Assembly: GCF_014649995.1 (NCBI RefSeq)
Contig: NZ_BMUC01000014.1
Location: 153,358 to 202,545 of the forward strand
Source: Streptomyces griseoflavus
GTDB lineage: Bacteria > Actinomycetota > Actinomycetes > Streptomycetales > Streptomycetaceae
Direction: 5' to 3'
DNA: 49,188 nucleotides
How positions within the stretch are numbered: the stretch's first letter is position 1; every line of letters begins with the position of its first letter. The notes below the pieces were generated by a model. The model saw nothing but the letters and a program-made list of their open reading frames with translations. It made no database searches and was not told where the DNA came from. The translations under genes and the position numbers were made by a program. Positions 1 through 7,222 of this stretch are shown here, in pieces.

Positions 1-44
1 TTTCTCTGATTCCGGCATATGGGGCGTTAGAGGTTTCATGTGCA

Positions 45-407
45 TCAGCCTCTTCCGAAGCGTCGGCGTTTGGCAGCCCTGCTCCAGCCGGAGGGCGGGC
101 CGCTTTGGGGAGCCGGCCCGGGTGGCGGTGCGTTCGGGTCGGGGCGATGGATCAGAGTGATGCCTTCGTAGTCGGTGGGGTGCCAGGTGTGGTCGTGAGT
201 GCGGAAGGTGAAGCCCTGCTCGTTGTTCGTGGTGTGGGCCAGTAGGGCGCGCCCCTGGCCTGCGTACTGCCGGACCTCTTCCCAGAGCACGTCGCGGATG
301 CGGGCCGAGGGGTTGCCCACGAACACGCCTGCAGAGATTTCCAGGAGCCAGCGTGTGAGGAAACCTCGTAGTCCAGCCGGGCAGTTGGTGAGGACGATGA
401 CGGTCAC
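45..407 (-). CDS. cas2: Cas2, type I-E CRISPR integration subunit
   Basis: Cas2 of the I-E family (Cas2e/CasF, about 120 aa) is the structural partner of Cas1 in the spacer-integration complex. The protein opens with a hydrophobic strand (TVIVLTNCPAGLRGFL) followed by a ferredoxin-like fold. It contains the I-E hallmarks GNPSARIRDVLWEEV and a TNNEQGFTFRTHDH stretch. An upstream reading extension of 54 residues is Arg/Pro-rich and lies inside cas1, so I place the start at the GTG that overlaps the cas1 stop by 4 nt (GTGA). The C-terminal tail after about residue 88 is Pro/Arg-rich and longer than in E. coli. It is the last gene of the minus-strand cas operon, and nothing else is visible before the window edge. 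Confidence 0.93.
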   Translation of the reverse strand: MTVIVLTNCPAGLRGFLTRWLLEISAGVFVGNPSARIRDVLWEEVRQYAGQGRALLAHTTNNEQGFTFRTHDHTWHPTDYEGITLIHRPDPNAPPPGPAPQSGPPSGWSRAAKRRRFGRG

Positions 408-1375
408 CAGAGCTCGACTCCGAATTCCTCGTCGGGGCCGTCGTAGTTGACGCCGGAGGCGACCTGGTGACCGTGGTCGCTCTGCAGTGTGACTACGTCC
501 CGGTCGCCGCCGGGGGCGGAGGGGTCGGTTGCCCCCGGTATCAGGAGGCGTTTGATGTCGTCGACGCACCGGTTCAGCAGGGATGTCTCGTTGATGCGGT
601 CCCGCAGTGCGCGGCGGGTGCGGGAACCGATGTCCTCCTCATCCTCTGCGGCCACGTCGAAAGCGACCGGGATGCCGATCTCCGTCTTGTAAAGGTCGGC
701 GATGTCCAGGACGAAGGACAGTTCGTGGCCGGAGTGGACGAAACCGAGAGCCGGGCTGCATCCCAGGGAGGTGACGACGGCATGGGCGATGCCGTACATG
801 CACTGGGCGGCGGCGGTGATGGCCTGGTTGACGGCGTCGCCGCTGGTGAAGTCGCCGGGAACGTAGCGGCGGCCCCGCCAGGAGATGCCTGTGCGGGCGG
901 CCTCGGCTCGATAGCAGTCCTTGACGCGTCTTCCTTCGCGGCCGAGGAGCTCGTGCCGGGTGAGGCCGGTCGGGTCCTCGTCGGGGAAGCGCATCCGGTA
1001 CATCGCGCGTGCCACGGCGAGGCGGTTGCGGGGGTTGGCCCACTGGCGGGCCTGGGCTTCCATGAGGGCGGAGGAGCGGCTGAGGGCCCGGCCGGAGGCG
1101 TAGTAGCGCACGCCGTGTTCACCGACCCAGCAGACTGCGGCGCCGGTCTCGCCGAGCACGCTCATGGCCTGGTGGGTGACGCGTGTGCCGGGGCCGAGGA
1201 GGAGGGTGCCGATGGTGGCTGAGGGGATGTGGGTGGTGCCTTCGGCGTCCTGGGCGGTGATGGCGTTGGCGTCGCGGTGGACCGTGCAGCGTTCCAGGTA
1301 GACGAAGGAGAGTCGTTCGTCGGTGCGTGTGAGCTGCCGGGGCGTGAGCGCCGGGCGTCGGGAGACGGTGCTCAT
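404..1375 (-). CDS. cas1: Cas1, type I-E CRISPR integrase
   Basis: Cas1 is the metal-dependent integrase that inserts new spacers at the leader end of the array. The 323-aa protein has the N-terminal beta domain followed by the helical catalytic domain. Catalytic residues are visible as E147 (LLGREGRR), H214 (GFVHSGHELSF), D224 and D227 (FVLDIADLYK). These sit exactly six residues later than E141, H208, D218 and D221 of the E. coli enzyme, so the active site looks intact. It overlaps cas6e upstream and cas2 downstream by 4 nt each, which implies translational coupling in the cas operon. Confidence 0.97.
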   Translation of the reverse strand: MSTVSRRPALTPRQLTRTDERLSFVYLERCTVHRDANAITAQDAEGTTHIPSATIGTLLLGPGTRVTHQAMSVLGETGAAVCWVGEHGVRYYASGRALSRSSALMEAQARQWANPRNRLAVARAMYRMRFPDEDPTGLTRHELLGREGRRVKDCYRAEAARTGISWRGRRYVPGDFTSGDAVNQAITAAAQCMYGIAHAVVTSLGCSPALGFVHSGHELSFVLDIADLYKTEIGIPVAFDVAAEDEEDIGSRTRRALRDRINETSLLNRCVDDIKRLLIPGATDPSAPGGDRDVVTLQSDHGHQVASGVNYDGPDEEFGVELW

Positions 1376-2160
1376 GGGGTGTGCTGGTCGGGCTGTGCGA
1401 CCGGTGCCAGGGTGAGGAGACCGCAGCCGTACGCTCTGGCCCGGCCGATGCCCTGAGTGAGCGTACGGCGCAGCAGGTCGGGGTCAGTGACCTCCAGTCG
1501 CCCTTCGAAGGTGACGGTGACGACCGTGACCGGCCTATCACGACGGCCTCCGGAGGCACGGGACTTGTCAAAGGAGAGGGACCGCGAGTCCCGTATGGCG
1601 AGCTCGTAGCGGTCGCCGGGGTGGGGCCGTTTGTGGTGGGTGGTGCCCTCGGGCAGGAGGCGTCGGTCGGCGGGTTTCTCGCAGACGCGGAAGCCGAGGC
1701 GCTTTTGGCGTTCTTCGTCGAGCAGCCAGCCCATCTGGTGGACGGGGGTGAGGTGGGCGGTGAGTTTGCGGGGTTCGCCTTCCTTGCGGCGGATGGTGTG
1801 GACGGGGTTGGCGGTCAGGCGGAACGCCCAGTGTCCGCCGGCGGTGAGCCGGTTGAGGAGTGGGGTGTAGGGCCGGGTGTGCCAGCCGGGGTTCTCGGGG
1901 CCGGCGACGGCGGGCCATCCGGCCTGCTCGACCAGGTGCGTCAGGTCGGGGCGGTCGGGGCTGACCACGTACAGCAGCACTTCGGCGCGGGCTCGCTGGT
2001 CCAGGCGCCACAGCACGCGCGGCGCGTCGGGCGCGGGGCTGTCGGAGGGCAGGATGTGCGGGAAGGACGACATGACGGCCGCGTGCATGGCCTGGGGCGA
2101 GGACAGCAGGCGGCGGGCGCCGGGCCGCGCAGTGTTGACGCGGAAGCGGGAGAGGAACAT
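1372..2160 (-). CDS. cas6e: Cas6e, pre-crRNA endoribonuclease
   Basis: Cas6e (CasE/Cse3) cleaves the array transcript 3' of each repeat hairpin and stays bound to the crRNA 3' stem within Cascade. The 262-aa length is slightly above the E. coli protein (199 aa). It begins with the first RAMP strand (MFLSRFRVNT). A candidate catalytic histidine lies at H26 (PQAMHAAVMSSFP), matching the family His near residue 20-26. It ends with the glycine-rich RAMP loop (GIGRARAYGCGLLTLAPV). It starts 9 nt after cas5 and overlaps cas1 by 4 nt. The stem it would recognise is the CCCCG/CGGGG hairpin of the repeats in both arrays. Confidence 0.95.
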   Translation of the reverse strand: MFLSRFRVNTARPGARRLLSSPQAMHAAVMSSFPHILPSDSPAPDAPRVLWRLDQRARAEVLLYVVSPDRPDLTHLVEQAGWPAVAGPENPGWHTRPYTPLLNRLTAGGHWAFRLTANPVHTIRRKEGEPRKLTAHLTPVHQMGWLLDEERQKRLGFRVCEKPADRRLLPEGTTHHKRPHPGDRYELAIRDSRSLSFDKSRASGGRRDRPVTVVTVTFEGRLEVTDPDLLRRTLTQGIGRARAYGCGLLTLAPVAQPDQHTP

Positions 2161-2169
2161 CAGGCGCTC

Positions 2170-2904
2170 TCAATTCTCCAGGGCGTCGAGGGCGGCGAAC
2201 GGGTCGTGTGCCTTCTGTGGGCTCGTGCCGTTCGACGCGATCGGAGTGGGCACGGGGTCGGTGAGGACGGTGCGCAGCGCGTGCCGCCGGTGGGCGGCGT
2301 CGAAGCTGACGGGCTGGTCACGCAGGACGTCCGACGCTGCGGTGGGCTCGTCGGCGGCCGTCTCGCGCAGGACAGTCAGGGTCTGCGGGGCCTGGTGACG
2401 TCTGCGGTACCAGGGGGAGGCCTGCCAGGGCACGCTCGCCATGACGTCCTCGAGGCGGGCGTTCTCGTGCAGTCCGAGGTCGACCGGTTCGGAGGGCGGG
2501 CACGAACGCCGCCCGAGGTAGGGCGGGTACACCGGGCTGTGCAGGGCGTCGCGCAGACCGGTGAGCAGTGCGTGATCGCCCTCGACGGCGGCGACGAAGA
2601 CGGCGTCGGCGAGGTAGAACCGCTCGGACAGCGGCATGGACGCTCCGGTCACCGCGTGGTGGGCGGTGTGGAAGTCGCGGATGCGGGTGCCGGGCTGGTC
2701 CATGCGGACGGCGAACCGGAGCGCGGCCAGCGGGGCGAGGCGCGTGTCGTCGCCGCGTTCGATACCGGCCGCGGCGGCGAGTAGGCCGATGACGCCGCTC
2801 TTGGTGGGGGCCGATTCGGTGGTGCGGCGGGTGAAACGCGAGGAGGCCCCCCAGGACTGCAGGGGGCCTGCCAGGCGGAGGACGAGCACGCTCGTGCGGC
2901 TCAT
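2170..2904 (-). CDS. cas5e: Cas5e, Cascade 5'-handle subunit
   Basis: Cas5e (CasD) caps the Cascade backbone and binds the 5' handle of the crRNA. The 244-aa protein starts with the typical RAMP strand and signature LRLAGPLQSWGASSRF, then RRTTESAPTKSGVIGLLAAA, both characteristic of I-E Cas5. The internal FYLADAVFVAAVEG segment fits the second beta-hairpin region. The ATG overlaps the cas7 stop by 4 nt (ATGA). The position between cas7 and cas6e is the standard I-E order. Confidence 0.95.
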   Translation of the reverse strand: MSRTSVLVLRLAGPLQSWGASSRFTRRTTESAPTKSGVIGLLAAAAGIERGDDTRLAPLAALRFAVRMDQPGTRIRDFHTAHHAVTGASMPLSERFYLADAVFVAAVEGDHALLTGLRDALHSPVYPPYLGRRSCPPSEPVDLGLHENARLEDVMASVPWQASPWYRRRHQAPQTLTVLRETAADEPTAASDVLRDQPVSFDAAHRRHALRTVLTDPVPTPIASNGTSPQKAHDPFAALDALEN

Positions 2905-4097
2905 GCGGGCTTCTCCAGGCGTTCCGCGACGGCCTGGCCGACCGCGGCGGCGAGTTCGCGCAGCGTGCCGGCCTCGGTGCCGAGATCGGCGAGCTTCTGC
3001 GTGGCGGGACCGAGACGCAGAACCCAGGTGAGGGTGGTCTCCGGGTCGCCGTAGGCCCGTTCGACGTCGGAGGCGTAGGCGGCGAGCCGGTCGGCGGCCT
3101 CGCGCAGGTGCCCGCCGCCGTCGCTGCGGACCGGGTCCTCGAAGGCGGCGACGCAGCTGATCGGCCGGGTGGTGCGGAGCTTGACGACCACGGCGTCGGG
3201 TTCGGTGTGGTGCCCGAAGGTGTTGATCTTTCCGGTGGGCAGGGAGGCGACAAATGCTTGCACGAACGCTTCGATGGCGCGGCGTACCGGCTCGGTGCGC
3301 GGCTCGTCCTTGCGCAGGCCCTGGCCGAGGTTGGTGGCGAGCTGGTGCACGCCGAGGGCGGCGTAGCGGTAGAGGGTGGCGGAGTTGAAGTCGACGGTGC
3401 CGATCATGCCGGCGCCGGTCTCCTCGTCGGTGTTCTCGTCGTCGACGGCGGTGTAGTAGTCGGACTCGTTGTCGACCCGGTGAACGCTGAGGGCGTGTGC
3501 GACCTGCACGGCGGCGTCGACGTTGATGTCGGCGACGTCGGCGACCATACGGCCGAAGAGGGCGATGTCCACGGAGTGATGCGTGTCCGCGAGCTCCCGA
3601 GCCTTGGCCTTGTTCTCCTTGGTCTTGAAGAACGCCGTGATGTCGGCGGCACCGTCGAGAGCGAGGCGGGCCAGGCCGTCGAGCTGCCGGGAGCTGAGGA
3701 AGACCAGGTACTTGCTCTCAGGGGCGGGGGAGGGGCTTCCGTCCTTTTTCGCTTGGTCGGCCTTCCGCTTGGGAACCTCCGTCTTGAAGCCGGCGGCCTT
3801 GACCGTCTCGTCGGCGAGCCGGAGCGCCGTCTCCTGTCCGACGGAATCGTCGAGCCCGGTGATCCGGTCGGCCAGGAGTTCCACGATCTTCTTGGTGCGC
3901 ACGCCCAGCTCAGCGGAGTCGAGCAGATGCTCGTCCTTGAAGTAGGTGCGGATGGCCCGCTTCCACGCCTGGCTGGAGACCCGGGCACGGGGGACTCCAC
4001 CGTAGACGGCCGTCTTGGGCGCGCCCGTGTCGTCGCGGTTGAGATTGCTGGGCGGGACGGTCTGCAGGGCGTGCACGTCCAGGAAAATGCGGTTCAC
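2901..4097 (-). CDS. cas7e: Cas7e, Cascade backbone subunit
   Basis: Cas7e (CasC/Cse4) polymerises along the crRNA spacer, usually six copies per complex. The 398-aa protein carries the family N-terminus (FLDVHALQTVPPSNLNRDD) and GGVPRARVSSQAWKRAIR. The later segment DIALFGRMVADVADINVDAAVQVAHALSVH was read as the conserved Cas7e core. It is about 35 residues longer than the E. coli protein. Part of the excess is a Lys/Ser/Pro-rich insertion near residues 115-130. The start is the GTG overlapping the cse2 stop by 4 nt. The 47-residue upstream extension is low-complexity sequence inside cse2 and was discarded. Confidence 0.95.
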   Translation of the reverse strand: MNRIFLDVHALQTVPPSNLNRDDTGAPKTAVYGGVPRARVSSQAWKRAIRTYFKDEHLLDSAELGVRTKKIVELLADRITGLDDSVGQETALRLADETVKAAGFKTEVPKRKADQAKKDGSPSPAPESKYLVFLSSRQLDGLARLALDGAADITAFFKTKENKAKARELADTHHSVDIALFGRMVADVADINVDAAVQVAHALSVHRVDNESDYYTAVDDENTDEETGAGMIGTVDFNSATLYRYAALGVHQLATNLGQGLRKDEPRTEPVRRAIEAFVQAFVASLPTGKINTFGHHTEPDAVVVKLRTTRPISCVAAFEDPVRSDGGGHLREAADRLAAYASDVERAYGDPETTLTWVLRLGPATQKLADLGTEAGTLRELAAAVGQAVAERLEKPA

Positions 4098-4792
4098 GAG
4101 GCGTCCTTGTCGGTGTTCGAGGTGCTGTTCTCGTCGGTGCCCGGGGTGGTGTTCTCGTCGGAGGCCGGCCGAGGCCGTCGCTGCTCGTGGAAGGAGCGGC
4201 CCCACCGGCGGCGAACGGCGGCGGGCCCATCGGGCCACTGCCAGAGATACAGCTGGCCGGCGAGGAGGGCGTAGTCGAGCGGGATGTCCTCGCGGCGCAG
4301 CAGCGCGACGATGTCGCGCAGCCGCTGGGTCAGGGAGACCAGGTCGGGGGCAGTGCCTGCGCGGACCAGACGCTTGCGGACGGGCTCGTCGACGCCGTCC
4401 GCCGGCATTAGACGCCGAACCGCAGCTCCCAGGCCGCCCGGCCGTTCACGGGTGTGCCGACGGTGCATCGGTGCGCCGCGCGACTGCTGGTGGAAAGCCC
4501 ACAGGGTGAGGGCCGCGTGCAGCGCGTTCTCGGCACGCACCAGTTCCTGCTCGCCCAGCGGCCGCGTTCCCGCTGTCGCGGTGTGGAGCGCGTTGGTGTC
4601 GATCAGGTTCCATAGGTCGGGCGTCTCACCTGCTTCACGGCCTGCGCCGCGGCGCAGGCGGGCCAGAGCGGCGACCGCCGCCGACCGGTCCTGGAGGTAG
4701 CCCTCCTGCCAGGAGCCGATGAGGGTGGCGGTGAGCTCCGTGACCCGCTGGTGGACCGGAGCTGCAGCGGGCGGGGCGGATGCGGATGTCAT
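4094..4792 (-). CDS. casB: Cse2 (Cas11), Cascade small subunit
   Basis: Cse2/CasB forms the dimer that lines the belly of Cascade and stabilises the R-loop. The 232-aa protein is mostly helical. Conserved positions include LARLRRGAGREAGETPDLWNLID near residues 44-66 and DLVSLTQRLRDIVALLRREDIPLDYALLAGQLYLWQ toward the C-terminus, typical of the I-E small subunit. The C-terminal 30 residues are Thr/Asp/Asn-rich and probably disordered. Its ATG overlaps the cse1 stop by 4 nt and its stop overlaps the cas7 start by 4 nt. Confidence 0.93.
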   Translation of the reverse strand: MTSASAPPAAAPVHQRVTELTATLIGSWQEGYLQDRSAAVAALARLRRGAGREAGETPDLWNLIDTNALHTATAGTRPLGEQELVRAENALHAALTLWAFHQQSRGAPMHRRHTRERPGGLGAAVRRLMPADGVDEPVRKRLVRAGTAPDLVSLTQRLRDIVALLRREDIPLDYALLAGQLYLWQWPDGPAAVRRRWGRSFHEQRRPRPASDENTTPGTDENSTSNTDKDAS

Positions 4793-6549
4793 ACGTACAC
4801 CTCCGGGTCGGTCGCGGCGTCATCGGTTTCCGGCAGACCGGCCGGCCCCGGCGTGTACGGGCCGTCGCCTCCGGGGGTGGCGTCTCCTTCGTTGGAGCCC
4901 GGGGAGCCAGGAAAATCGGGAGAGCCGGGGTCGCCCAGCGCCCTGGCCAGTCGCCCCCGGAACCACACGTCGGCCAGGCCCGCGTTCAGCCAGTGGGTGC
5001 CGCCCTTGTTGTCGGTATGGATCCGGCCTTCCCAGGCCGCATCACCCGCAGCGGCGATGAGGCGGTCACCGACACGTCCCACTATCTGCCGTACCTGGCG
5101 CTGCCACGCGTGCCGGTGCTCGAAGGGATCGACAACCTCCGCCATGGCGGACAGCCAGTCGCGGTACGGATGGTCCAGCGCGTCGAACCCCCCGGCACGG
5201 GCCACGGACTTCGGCCCCTCCTCCTCGGCCCCAGTCGCCCGGGCCAGGTCGCCCGCGAGGTCACCCAAGGCCCGCACCGCCCGGTCGGCGTCCTCCGCCG
5301 CGGAGATGGCCTGTTGGGCGTACGTGGGGTCCTGCGCGTGCAGCAGGACGACCGGCATCACCAAGCGGTCATCGACGACCTCGTCGACCACGGACTGCTG
5401 AGTCCCGTACCTGACGCCCACCACCCGCGCACGGACGAGGAAACGGCGGGAGAGGTGGCCTTCGGTCACCAGCCGTGCGACCCACTCCAGGATCCGCGGC
5501 CGCAGACGTGAGGGCCCCTCGGCGCCGCCGGTCTCCTCCGCACGGTCGGCAAGGAGCGCGGCAACGCCCCGCCAGGCCGAACGCGCCGGATCATGTTCCA
5601 ACGGCAGGTACACAGGCGACCGCCCCAGCTTCTTCTCCTGCGCGGGACTGCGCCGCCACGGAGTCATCGGCTCCAGGCGGTGCATGTTCCGCCAGGCGAG
5701 CGGATCACCGTAGCCGAGGACGACTCCGTGGACGCCGTCCGCGTCGTGGTGCAGGCGCACCCTGCGTGACTGCCAGGTGTACAGGTCACGCAGCCCGGTC
5801 GCGGAACGCCCGTCGGAGCCCGGACCGCAAGGGCCACGGCGCCAGGCCGGCCGGTCGTCGGGGGAGAAGTCCAGCTCATCGGTGTCCGCTGCTACTAGGT
5901 TGAGCAGCAGGGTCTCGCGCAGTGTGCCGCCCTCCACGAAGACGCCACCCAGTCCACCCGCCCAGCCGGTACCGAGCGGGTACACCTTGCCGCCCTTGAC
6001 CCGGTCGTCGTCGACCATGCCGGACTTGATGCCGGAGGTGTCGCAGGCGTGGACGTGGACGACCCAGCGGGCGGCCTCGGCGAAGGACAGCCGACTCACG
6101 TCCGGCAACCGCGCGCTGAAGAACGGCTCACCGGCAGGCACATCGGCCACGATCCGGTTGAGGGAGAAGACCTCATCCTTCGCCGTGCGCAGGCCGGAGG
6201 TCTGGAGGAACGGCGCGACCGGGTGGAGAAGGTCGAACCGCTCGCGGTGCTCCTCCAGGTAAGCCTGGACAGGAGCAAAGCAGTCGGGATCTCCCCACAG
6301 CTCCGCCCACTCCTCCACGCCGGCGGGACCGTCCAGAGCATCGTGTGCGACGGCCAGGAGCAGACGGATCAGGGCGAACTCCTGGGTGGCCAGCTCGCCC
6401 GGGACACGCCGCAGATCGTCGGCTTGGGCGAAGACCTGACGTAGCGACAGCTCATCCTGGGAACCGTTGCACCGCAGCACCTGGATCCATGGCTCGTTCA
6501 CCAGGTCGAAGGACAGTGCGCCAGCACTGCTCGGATTGTTCTCAGGCAC
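4789..6549 (-). CDS. casA: Cse1 (Cas8e), Cascade large subunit
   Basis: Cse1/CasA recognises the PAM and recruits Cas3. The 586-aa protein has the family N-terminus FDLVNEPWIQVLRCNG. It then carries LSLRQVFAQADDLRRVPGE and TQEFALIRLLLAVAHDAL, all signature blocks of Cse1. The middle FLQTSGL and the segment FFSARLPDVSRLSFAEAARW also fit the family. The C-terminal four-helix bundle ends in a disordered Pro/Gly/Asp tail after about residue 540. The start is a GTG. Only 3 nt separate it from the stop codon of a decayed cas3 copy on the same strand (see 6553-6690). Confidence 0.95.
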   Translation of the reverse strand: MPENNPSSAGALSFDLVNEPWIQVLRCNGSQDELSLRQVFAQADDLRRVPGELATQEFALIRLLLAVAHDALDGPAGVEEWAELWGDPDCFAPVQAYLEEHRERFDLLHPVAPFLQTSGLRTAKDEVFSLNRIVADVPAGEPFFSARLPDVSRLSFAEAARWVVHVHACDTSGIKSGMVDDDRVKGGKVYPLGTGWAGGLGGVFVEGGTLRETLLLNLVAADTDELDFSPDDRPAWRRGPCGPGSDGRSATGLRDLYTWQSRRVRLHHDADGVHGVVLGYGDPLAWRNMHRLEPMTPWRRSPAQEKKLGRSPVYLPLEHDPARSAWRGVAALLADRAEETGGAEGPSRLRPRILEWVARLVTEGHLSRRFLVRARVVGVRYGTQQSVVDEVVDDRLVMPVVLLHAQDPTYAQQAISAAEDADRAVRALGDLAGDLARATGAEEEGPKSVARAGGFDALDHPYRDWLSAMAEVVDPFEHRHAWQRQVRQIVGRVGDRLIAAAGDAAWEGRIHTDNKGGTHWLNAGLADVWFRGRLARALGDPGSPDFPGSPGSNEGDATPGGDGPYTPGPAGLPETDDAATDPEVYV

Positions 6550-6552
6550 TGA

Positions 6553-6690
6553 TCACCTCAAGACGGTCGCTGGGGGGTGTTGGAGGCAGAAGCCTGCCAG
6601 AGAGGTCTGACAATCCCTGCTGAGCAGACGAACCGCTGGGCGAACCCAGCTATCAGTGCCTGGCTACCAGTCACCCACATTCAGATGGAC
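6553..6690 (-). pseudogene. Decayed 3' end of a second cas3 copy
   Basis: Read on the minus strand, the DNA just upstream of cse1 translates as SWVRPAVRLLSRDCQTSL followed by AGFCLQHPPATVLR and a TGA at 6553-6555. This parallels the C-terminus of the intact Cas3 (PWLSDQLILALDEDCQTRL, then AGFSLRYSPEDGLEVT). The nucleotide match is clearest between 6553-6615 and 7255-7320, where TCACCTCAAGAC, CCTGCCAG and GTCTGACA occur in the same order and spacing. Further upstream, GDW, an in-frame TAG, then PGTDSW resembles PTWQGKNSPW with a stop in place of the Gln. Homology beyond about 6690 could not be followed. This indicates an older cas3 that ended directly at the cse1 start. Confidence 0.6.
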
Positions 6691-6827
6691 GTTTGATGGG
6701 TCCGGTTGCAGCCCATCACCTATACCGCAGCAATGAGTTGCCCTTGACCTGCGGAAGTTTGCGCGAAGTATCAACTGCTCTAAGGTGCCTCCATCCATGA
6801 TGCAACAGACCAAGGGGAGTTGGCAGC

Positions 6828-7046
6828 GTGAATGGTTGGATCCGCTGGAGTCTTGTAGTGGGCGCCGTCGTCGTCGTCTTCTGGTTAGGTCTGGTGCTGG
6901 GGCGTTGGCTGCCGCTCGGGGGGCCCGATGACGAAGCGAACCAATGGGGTATTGCCACCGCCCTGGCCAGTGCAGTGTCTGGCGTAGCGTGCCTGCCCTT
7001 AGTCCGATGGGCAGAGAGAAGCCGGTGGCCATCAAAGGAGATGTGA
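6828..7046 (+). CDS. Small membrane protein between cas3 and cse1
   Basis: A 72-aa frame opens with GTG and is preceded by a good Shine-Dalgarno sequence (AAGGGGAG, 6812-6819, about 9 nt upstream). Residues 4-28 form a strongly hydrophobic helix (IRWSLVVGAVVVVFWLGLVLG). A second, weaker hydrophobic stretch covers about residues 42-58 (GIATALASAVSGVACLPLV), and the C-terminus is basic. It runs opposite to the flanking cas genes. I do not recognise the family. A membrane protein placed inside a cas locus could be a cargo gene, a toxin-like small protein or a chance survivor of an insertion. The ribosome-binding site and coherent membrane pattern argue that it is real. Confidence 0.5.
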   Translation: MNGWIRWSLVVGAVVVVFWLGLVLGRWLPLGGPDDEANQWGIATALASAVSGVACLPLVRWAERSRWPSKEM

Positions 7047-7124
7047 TTGCTCCGTTCTCAGCTCCCGATGGTGTTGCAGGACATCGGGCCAGTCGCACGG
7101 AACCCCTCGCGTAGCATGCGGTAA

Positions 7125-7214
7125 CTGATCCCCACCGACATGGGGATGGCCCCAGACCAAGGGGCGTAACAGGCAACGCTCTCCACTGCTCCCCGCCCGT
7201 GCGGGGATTAATTG
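7125..7214 (+). CRISPR. Fossil two-repeat CRISPR array
   Basis: Two degenerate copies of the 29-nt repeat used in the main arrays start at 7125 and 7186. They are exactly 61 nt apart, the same period (29-nt repeat plus 32-nt spacer) as the intact arrays. By eye the first copy matches the consensus at 21 of 29 positions, keeping GGGGATGG and the opening CTG-TCCCC. The second matches at 20 of 29, with all mismatches after position 11. Its 3' end reads ATTAATTG instead of ATGGTCCC. The spacer would be 7154-7185. No copy of the leader found at the other arrays is visible upstream. It ends 8 nt before the cas3 stop. Confidence 0.6.
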
Positions 7215-7222
7215 CCGAAGTT

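Noticed and set aside
6740-6775. Sigma-70-like promoter (TTGACC followed by TATCAA) before the small membrane gene
   Set aside because: The spacing is 19 nt and the -10 hexamer is poor, so it does not stand out from background in this region.
7047-7075. Possible third fossil repeat upstream of 7125
   Set aside because: It keeps TGCTCC and GATGGT at the right distance, but only about half of the positions match and the distance to the next repeat is 78 nt, not 61.
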